IMG/VR virus record: IMGVR_UViG_3300042923_000201
Span: 1 to 54,453 of that record
DNA: 54,453 nucleotides
Origin: a virus
Direction: 5' to 3' (one strand)
Position numbers and translations under genes: made by a program. Under the pieces are notes generated by a model. That model was given only the letters and a program-made list of their open reading frames with translations. It searched no databases and had not been told where the DNA came from. This document shows positions 49,885 to 54,453 of this stretch, in pieces. Positions within the stretch are counted from its first letter, which is position 1, and each line of letters opens with the position of its first letter.

Positions 49885-50269
49885 GAGTAATAAAAGTACC
49901 AACAATGACATAGTAAAGAAGTATGACGAGATTATAGAAGAGTTAGTGACTTTTAGACCTCTAGTACCTATTAGTGATAGGAATCTCATAATTGAAGCTT
50001 TAAACAGTGAGTACATGTCTTTAACAGGTAACAACCTACCATCCTTTTTACTGTCAAGACTGGCTGACTGGATTTTATTAGAAGTACTTAATGATAGAGA
50101 CGTAGATAAAGTAACTAACAATGAGTTTGCAATATTGTCTCCACGTCAGATTAAGAGAAGAGATAAAAGAGAGTACAGTTTTGAGGCTGAAATAATTGAT
50201 TATCTAAATCTAAAATATGTAAACAGAAAAGACAGTTTGAGTAAAAAGAATACTAAAGAGTTGGAATAA
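49874..50269 (+). CDS. Hypothetical protein (131 aa)
   Basis: Helical protein: IVKKYDEIIEELVTFRPLVP, FLLSRLADWILLEVL, and a basic C-terminus (LSPRQIKRRDKREYSFEAEI). Overlaps the regulator by 11 nt. Not recognised. Confidence 0.65.
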   Translation: MGNKSNKSTNNDIVKKYDEIIEELVTFRPLVPISDRNLIIEALNSEYMSLTGNNLPSFLLSRLADWILLEVLNDRDVDKVTNNEFAILSPRQIKRRDKREYSFEAEIIDYLNLKYVNRKDSLSKKNTKELE

Positions 50270-50274
50270 AAGCA

Positions 50275-50309
50275 CAAAGCAGGGTAAATACTCCTTGCTT
50301 TTTCTTTTT
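50275..50309 (+). terminator. Terminator
   Basis: AAAGCAGG (50275-50282) pairs with CCTTGCTTT (50292-50300) with a bulge, loop of about 9 nt, T-rich tail. Confidence 0.65.
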
Positions 50310-50391
50310 ATATATGGTAAGATGTGGTGGAGCGAAAAGGAGGTGTGCTTAAAAGTATTACATAATAAATCTAAAATAGGTAAAATACCCC

Positions 50392-50420
50392 TTGACAATT
50401 GGTACAACTTGGTATATACT
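50392..50420 (+). promoter_or_regulatory. Class E promoter
   Basis: TTGACA (50392-50397), 17 nt, TATACT (50415-50420), then TAGTACAAGTTAAAAAACA. Confidence 0.85.
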
Positions 50421-50463
50421 TAGTACAAGTTAAAAAACAGATAAAGGAAGAGGGGTAATACAT

Positions 50464-50967
50464 ATGAAAAGTAAAGGTACCAGTAAAAAATACATAGGCA
50501 CCAAAGGAAAGTCTCACCTAGGTTACATGAGTAAAGGAGAGCGTAAAATACAGCAGACCCTAATAAAAATGGAGATACGATATTTTAGAGAATCAGTATT
50601 TAAAGGATGTGTAGGTGGTAAACTTCCAAACACAGTTTTACTACCATTTGATTTTAGTATTTATGTAGGGGACGAGTTACAAGCCTTAGTAGAGTATCAA
50701 GGTATACAACATTCAATACCTACATTCACAATGGAAGACTGGATTAAAACAAAAGAGAATGATGCAATAAAACGGAAGTACTGTAAAGACAACAACATAC
50801 CGCTGTTAGAAATAGATTTCAGTGATTATGATAACATAAAGAAAGTACTTACATATTTTTTACAACATAATGGTATTTTAAATAAGAACAAGAAGTACAT
50901 AGAGTTACATGGAGACTGTAAGACAGATAAAGAAAGGGAGAGTTTAAAAGTGAGGTTGGTGTTATGA
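50464..50967 (+). CDS. VSR/PD-(D/E)XK-like endonuclease
   Basis: 167 residues. GYMSKGERKIQQTLIKMEIR (helix with Glu), LLPFDFSIYVG (Asp), ALVEYQGIQH (E-x-Q) and AIKRKYCKDNNIPLLEIDF are the ordered motifs of a Vsr-type PD-(D/E)XK nuclease. Such stand-alone genes can be homing-type mobile endonucleases or phage host-DNA nucleases. AAGGAAG upstream; behind a class E promoter. Confidence 0.78.
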   Translation: MKSKGTSKKYIGTKGKSHLGYMSKGERKIQQTLIKMEIRYFRESVFKGCVGGKLPNTVLLPFDFSIYVGDELQALVEYQGIQHSIPTFTMEDWIKTKENDAIKRKYCKDNNIPLLEIDFSDYDNIKKVLTYFLQHNGILNKNKKYIELHGDCKTDKERESLKVRLVL

Positions 50968-51137
50968 CAACAGTATTTTTATCTACATGTGGTGTATTTA
51001 TATGCGGAATAACAATATTTAGATTGGAAAAATCCATTGAAAGAACAGGAGAACTACAGTATTACATAATGGAAATATTAGTATTTGCATGTATTATAGT
51101 AAATTTGTTAATATTGTCTGTAGAGTTGTTTAAATAA
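50964..51137 (+). CDS. Small two-pass membrane protein (57 aa)
   Basis: ATG overlaps the nuclease stop (ATGA). MTTVFLSTCGVFICGITIFR is the first hydrophobic segment, a charged turn (EKSIERTGE) follows, then MEILVFACIIVNLLILSVEL. No family recognised. Confidence 0.65.
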   Translation: MTTVFLSTCGVFICGITIFRLEKSIERTGELQYYIMEILVFACIIVNLLILSVELFK

Positions 51138-51152
51138 AGGGGAGGGTACAAT

Positions 51153-51338
51153 ATGACTGGTAGTGGTGGTATTAAAAAGATTAAGATACTATCAAACATT
51201 TATAACTATCTAACAAAAGGTTGGACGTATGAGGTGATTCAGGAAGGTTCATATTGGTTAAAAGTTGTGGATGATAACGGTATTGAAACGTGTATAGACA
51301 AGGATGATTTAGGTTGGGAGTTTATGATAGTAGAATAA
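51153..51338 (+). CDS. Single-unit SH3-like repeat protein (61 aa)
   Basis: One copy of the unit that occurs four times in the next gene: IKKIKILSNIYNYLTKGWTY, EVIQEGSYWLKVVDDNG, IETCIDKDDLGWEFMIV. GGGGAGGG upstream. A minimal form of the repeat as a free protein is a useful reference for its boundaries. Confidence 0.7.
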   Translation: MTGSGGIKKIKILSNIYNYLTKGWTYEVIQEGSYWLKVVDDNGIETCIDKDDLGWEFMIVE

Positions 51339-51364
51339 AATAAAAAAAACAGGAGGAATTAGAA

Positions 51365-52468
51365 ATGGGTAAAATAGTAAAAGGTAGCGTAAAAGTAATA
51401 AAAATGTTGGTAGATTCTTACAGTTATTTAGATGTACATGTGAAATATGCTGTGACGGATGAAGGAGACACTTGGATAGAGGTTAATGATAAAGATGGTG
51501 ATAGTTGTATTGTATCAAAAAGTCGTGAAGGTAAAGACTTTGAATACTGTACAGACATTACAAAAGTAGTGGAAATAGTTGGGGATTTATCAATGTATTT
51601 AACAGAAGGTAAAATGTACCCTGTTGTAGGAGAAGATGAAGACTATTATACACTTATTGATGATGAAGATGATGAGTATGAGTTAGATAAAGCTGAGGAT
51701 GATTTTACTGTTATAATAAAGGATACGTTACCAACTGTTATAAAGGTTAGAATATTAACTAATACTTATAAATGGTTATGTGAGGGCGAAGTGTATGAAG
51801 TGACAAAAGAAGGAGATTCATATTTTGAGGTTTTAGACAATGACGATGATGCTTACACTCTTTATAAAGAGGATATTGGAGATAGATTTGAACCTATTTA
51901 CAGTGTGAAGGAAGACTCTATTAAAACAATTACAGACTTCTCTATGTTTTTAACAGTTGGTGCCATATATAAAATAAACTATGAAGACAGTACCGCTTTT
52001 AAAATAACAGACGATGAAGGAGATACATACACTTTATACAAATACAATGAGGGTATAATATATGATGTATTAAGAGCAGATGTATCAGAAAAAGAAGAAA
52101 TAAAAGAGGAAGTAGTAGAAACATTTAGTGGTAAAATGGTATTGGTTAAATCAATAAAATCAGACAGTAGTTCAATTGGTGGTTCTTTTACTACATACAA
52201 CACATTCTTTAAAGAAGTTGGATTGGATTATTTAGCTAATCACTTTGTGTTTGGAGCAACACTACAAGAAGGTAAATACTTGTGTTTAATGGAAGTAAAA
52301 CATCCTGACAGAGATATTAATATGTTAGTACTTATGAGTGAAGAGGGACAAGTATTTCTTGTACACAATGGATTTGGAGAAATTTCCTTATACAGCCCAA
52401 CAAGTCTTACAAAAGAAGAAATTGAGGAAAAGTTAGAACTTCCTAAAGGAACACTGGTAATACTTTAA
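51365..52468 (+). CDS. Four-repeat SH3-like protein (367 aa)
   Basis: Four tandem ~55-residue repeats at about 8-61, 66-117, 124-177 and 184-236, each with I-K-x-I/L-x-x-x-Y/S-x-x-L-x-x-G-x-x-Y-x-V, an acidic D-D-x-G-D turn, and Y-T-L-Y-K/D ending. The C-terminal domain (about 256-367) is separate (KMVLVKSIKSDSSSIGGSFT) and ends in LTKEEIEEKLELPKGTLVIL, like the C-termini of the leftward SH3 proteins. AGGAGGA upstream. Very acidic overall; possible DNA mimic or scaffold, unproven. Confidence 0.7.
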   Translation: MGKIVKGSVKVIKMLVDSYSYLDVHVKYAVTDEGDTWIEVNDKDGDSCIVSKSREGKDFEYCTDITKVVEIVGDLSMYLTEGKMYPVVGEDEDYYTLIDDEDDEYELDKAEDDFTVIIKDTLPTVIKVRILTNTYKWLCEGEVYEVTKEGDSYFEVLDNDDDAYTLYKEDIGDRFEPIYSVKEDSIKTITDFSMFLTVGAIYKINYEDSTAFKITDDEGDTYTLYKYNEGIIYDVLRADVSEKEEIKEEVVETFSGKMVLVKSIKSDSSSIGGSFTTYNTFFKEVGLDYLANHFVFGATLQEGKYLCLMEVKHPDRDINMLVLMSEEGQVFLVHNGFGEISLYSPTSLTKEEIEEKLELPKGTLVIL

Positions 52469-52654
52469 ATGTCAGTAGTATTAGAGTATAATAAGGATTT
52501 ACTGTGGGAAAGTGATTGGAACGGGTATGAAGTGGGGTACCCGTCCTCTAATGTAGTTGGGTTATACAGATTAGCTAACAGTAGTGTATATTTTTACATA
52601 GATGTAATTAACAACAAAATTTTAGAAGCATGGGAAGGGGAAGAAGAGGAATAA
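52469..52654 (+). CDS. Hypothetical protein (61 aa)
   Basis: Starts directly after the previous stop. Short beta-type protein (WNGYEVGYPSSNVVGLYRLA, NSSVYFYIDVINN) with an acidic end that overlaps the next gene. Not recognised. Confidence 0.6.
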   Translation: MSVVLEYNKDLLWESDWNGYEVGYPSSNVVGLYRLANSSVYFYIDVINNKILEAWEGEEEE

Positions 52655-52998
52655 TGAGTAAATTTGAACTAACAATAGGGGACAAATATCTAATCACCAC
52701 AGACCCATATAATTACATATTACAAGAGAAGAAAATAAACACAACTAAGGACAGTAAGAACTTTGGTGAAGAGTATATGGTTCCTTTGGGATTCTACAGG
52801 GACATTAATCAAGTTGTGAGTAAGTTACTGGACTTAAAGATTAAAGGGACTGAACTAAAGGATGCAGAAAGTTTAGGTTCTTGGTATGAGGAAGTTAATA
52901 ATTACATATATGAGACGATACAGTCAATACAGCTTCAATTAGATATGTTGGATTTTAAAAACAGTGGGGAAGGGGTAGACACAAATGGAGATAAGTGA
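52654..52998 (+). CDS. DUF5405-like phage protein (114 aa)
   Basis: Start ATG 52654 (AAGAGGA upstream) rather than the earlier in-frame ATG at 52630. SKFELTIGDKYLITTDPYNY, then ILQEKK..DSKNFGEEYMVPLGFY and a C-terminal helix match a common phage family (DUF5405-like). Function unknown. Confidence 0.6.
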   Translation: MSKFELTIGDKYLITTDPYNYILQEKKINTTKDSKNFGEEYMVPLGFYRDINQVVSKLLDLKIKGTELKDAESLGSWYEEVNNYIYETIQSIQLQLDMLDFKNSGEGVDTNGDK

Positions 52999-53383
52999 AC
53001 AAATTGTAAAAGTATTGGATGTTGTTGGGGACAAAATAGGGGTAGCTGTTGACTGGACATCTACATCAATCCAAAGTAATATTATGCCTTATATACAGGA
53101 GTTGACTGATAAAATTGTTAGCTATGAAATTTGGACATCTGTAGTTTGGATTGTGGTGTTTATAATGTTATTATCAGTAGTCTCAGCAGGAGCAAAAAAA
53201 GCTCTTCACAGTGAGGATGAAGCGGATAATTTTGTAGGTTGGTTACTATTCATACCAATTGGGGTCTTCTTAGTCTGTATAATAATTCAAACATTGGATA
53301 TTGTTACAGCACTTACTTTACCTGAGAAAACTGTATTGGATTTTATGACTAGGATGTACAATAATACAATAAATGGAATGTAA
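52985..53383 (+). CDS. Membrane protein (132 aa)
   Basis: Two transmembrane helices (about 46-68, SYEIWTSVVWIVVFIMLLSV, and 85-108, VGWLLFIPIGVFLVCIIIQT) separated by an acidic loop. Overlaps the previous gene by 14 nt. Similar small membrane proteins occur near the ends of early regions in Gram-positive phages. Role unknown. Confidence 0.65.
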   Translation: MEISEQIVKVLDVVGDKIGVAVDWTSTSIQSNIMPYIQELTDKIVSYEIWTSVVWIVVFIMLLSVVSAGAKKALHSEDEADNFVGWLLFIPIGVFLVCIIIQTLDIVTALTLPEKTVLDFMTRMYNNTINGM

Positions 53384-53410
53384 TTAATAATTTTTAATGG
53401 AGGTATATTG

Positions 53411-53611
53411 ATGCTTTTTACAAGAACTACTAGACATTGTAATATTAATAATGATAGAACCTGTGAAAAATGTACTTGTAATACATGTGCCATAGAAAGT
53501 ATTTGTAAACTAAGTTTCAATAATTGTACTCTATGTAGTTTTTATGATAATTACCACACTTATTCATGTAAAGACTATGTAAGTAATGAGGGTAACTCTT
53601 ATAGGAACTAA
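53411..53611 (+). CDS. Cys-rich protein (66 aa)
   Basis: ATG 53411 was chosen over the adjacent TTG because GGAGG is 7 nt upstream. Nine Cys in 66 residues (HCNINNDRTCEKCTCNTCAI, NNCTLCSFYDN) form likely zinc knuckles. Last gene of the rightward region, followed by a terminator. Confidence 0.65.
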   Translation: MLFTRTTRHCNINNDRTCEKCTCNTCAIESICKLSFNNCTLCSFYDNYHTYSCKDYVSNEGNSYRN

Positions 53612-53633
53612 CAATAAAATAATTTTTTAATGG

Positions 53634-53660
53634 GGGACAGGTAAAACTGTCTCTTTTTTT
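53634..53660 (+). terminator. Final terminator
   Basis: GGGACAG (53634-53640) / CTGTCTC (53647-53653) with 6-nt loop and a T-run to 53660. Ends the rightward gene region. Confidence 0.8.
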
Positions 53661-54145
53661 ATATGTATGGAAGGTGTACATTTTTTATAGGGGGGAGGGG
53701 TCATTCAAATTTTAAACGGGGAGGGGTCAAAGAGGTATTGGGTTTTGGCAAGGAGGGGTCTACGTGCTATGAGGTTATATATGTGTATATAAGGGAGGGG
53801 GTACTATATAATTACAGGAGAACAGTGTACTAAATAAGGTGTTTAAATTTAAAACAGGTACTAACACTTAGGTGGTAAAATAAAGTGTCTTATTTGGACT
53901 GTTTTATTGGAGACATTTACTTAAAAATAAGTAAAAAAAAGAACAACAATTTAGTTACAACTGTTGTTTAAGAAAAGTAGAATATTTGGATAATTGTTTT
54001 AACTGTTTTCTTTAAAGACTTTCTACACATTATTTCTACATTTATTTACGCTTTTTACACACACCCTACACGCACCCACGCTCACACGCATACATACACG
54101 CGCGAATTTAGTTACTTCCCTCCTTGCTTCTTCTTTTTGGAACCC
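53661..54145. other. Gene-free right end, origin-proximal part
   Basis: No supported gene. Holds three G-rich GGGGAGGGGTC-type blocks (53690-53760), an inverted repeat AACAACA/TGTTGTT around 53943-53969, and a strand-biased C/A-rich tract with repeated CACGC words (about 54055-54106) next to an AT-rich stretch. Together with the DnaA-box array this resembles an origin or terminal region. Confidence 0.5.
53688..53760. repeat. G-rich direct repeats at right end
   Basis: TAGGGGGGAGGGGT (53688-53701), GGGGAGGGGTC (53718-53728) and GGAGGGGTC (53752-53760), about 30 bp apart. The first equals the left-end block at 71-84. Confidence 0.6.
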
Positions 54146-54308
54146 TGTGGATAACTCTGTGGATAATGTGGATAACCTTATCAACACCTGTGGATAACAT
54201 TGTGGATAAAGTTATCAACAGAAGTTATCAACATGTGGACAAGTTATCAACACTGTGGATAAAGTTATTAACAAAGTTATTAACACCTGTGGATTAAACT
54301 GTGGACAA
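54146..54308. promoter_or_regulatory. DnaA-box array, putative replication origin
   Basis: Fifteen DnaA-box-like 9-mers in 163 bp. Six perfect TGTGGATAA: 54146, 54158, 54167, 54189, 54201, 54254. Four TTATCAACA: 54178, 54212, 54225, 54244. Two TTATTAACA: 54265, 54277. Two TGTGGACAA: 54234, 54300. One TGTGGATTA: 54288. Start-to-start spacing is 9-13 bp, mean 11, so sites recur about once per helical turn. TTATCCACA is the established DnaA consensus. Role as origin or DnaA sink is inference. Confidence 0.85.
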
Positions 54309-54453
54309 GTTAAAACTCGTTTGGGATAAAATTACATATTGTAAATTGTGGTATATTTAAAATAATCCTGTAACCACTGGTATTACTAATTATAAAGTGA
54401 ATTTAAGAGTAAATAAGAATTAGGTACTAATAGTCGCTAATACCATAAAAGTG
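54309..54453. other. Gene-free right terminus
   Basis: AT-rich, no gene, no hairpin with a T-run and no direct repeat of the first bases of the window. Nothing further can be supported. Confidence 0.4.

Noticed and set aside
1-54453. CRISPR array, integrase, transposase or lysogeny repressor
   Set aside because: None seen. Repeats lack the regular repeat-spacer pattern, and the Cas4-like gene sits in a replication/recombination cluster.
1-54453. Exact direct terminal repeat
   Set aside because: The first and last tens of bases do not match; only the internal G-rich 14-mer is shared.

Overview
The window reads as an essentially complete genome of a tailed, long-tailed (siphovirus-type) bacteriophage of a low-G+C Gram-positive host (Bacillota). 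Reasons: AT-rich sequence, GGAGG-type ribosome binding sites with frequent TTG and GTG starts, consensus TTGACA-N17-TATAAT-like promoters, and a full set of phage head, tail, lysis and replication genes with no chromosomal genes. The anaerobic ribonucleotide reductase pair NrdD/NrdG points to an anaerobic or facultative host. No integrase or recognisable repressor was seen, so a lytic or phage-plasmid-like lifestyle is more likely than ordinary integration; this is inference.

Layout. (1) 1-712: gene-free left end with many TACAGT/ACTGTA words and a G-rich 14-mer that recurs at the right end. (2) 713-1153: small terminase subunit, isolated from its partner, followed by a ~200-bp palindromic repeat array (copy A) and a bidirectional terminator. 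(3) 1488-6967, leftward: an early-type operon of small acidic, membrane and SH3/KOW-like proteins with a sigma-70 family factor, driven by TTGACA-N17 promoters at 7039 and 5036. (4) 7135-26769, rightward: large terminase, portal, MuF protein, scaffold, major capsid, head-tail connectors, tail tube, frameshifted tail chaperones, tape measure, Dit, a 1943-residue Tal/fibre, amidase endolysin, two holin-like proteins. (5) 26784-28122, leftward: a non-coding RNA operon with seven tRNA or tRNA-like genes and three further strongly folded segments. (6) 28369-53611, rightward: replication, nucleotide metabolism and accessory genes: replication organiser, DnaC-like loader, DnaB-like helicase, primase, second sigma-like factor, SSB, Cas4-like nuclease, RuvC-like resolvase, NrdD/NrdG, lipoprotein, dUTPase, ThyX-like protein, family A DNA polymerase, dNMP kinase, HTH regulators and many small unknowns. 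(7) 53661-54453: gene-free right end carrying 15 DnaA-box-like sites at about 11-bp spacing.

Regulation. Two promoter classes are visible. Class E is sigma-A-like, TTGACA-N17-TATACT, usually followed by an ACAAGTTAAA leader. Class M is a rigid, apparently phage-specific motif TGTCACAAA-N14-TACATTATA found eight times, seven rightward and once leftward in front of the tRNA operon. One M promoter lies directly in front of the sigma-like gene at 32658, so a phage sigma factor reading class M is a natural hypothesis.

Most unusual features: the class M promoter family; twin palindromic arrays 27 kb apart, resembling an oriL/oriR arrangement, with one copy directly upstream of the replication organiser; the phased DnaA-box array; an apparent complete absence of GATC and GGCC; the structured RNAs and aberrant tRNAs of the leftward RNA operon; and a proliferated family of SH3-like repeat proteins.
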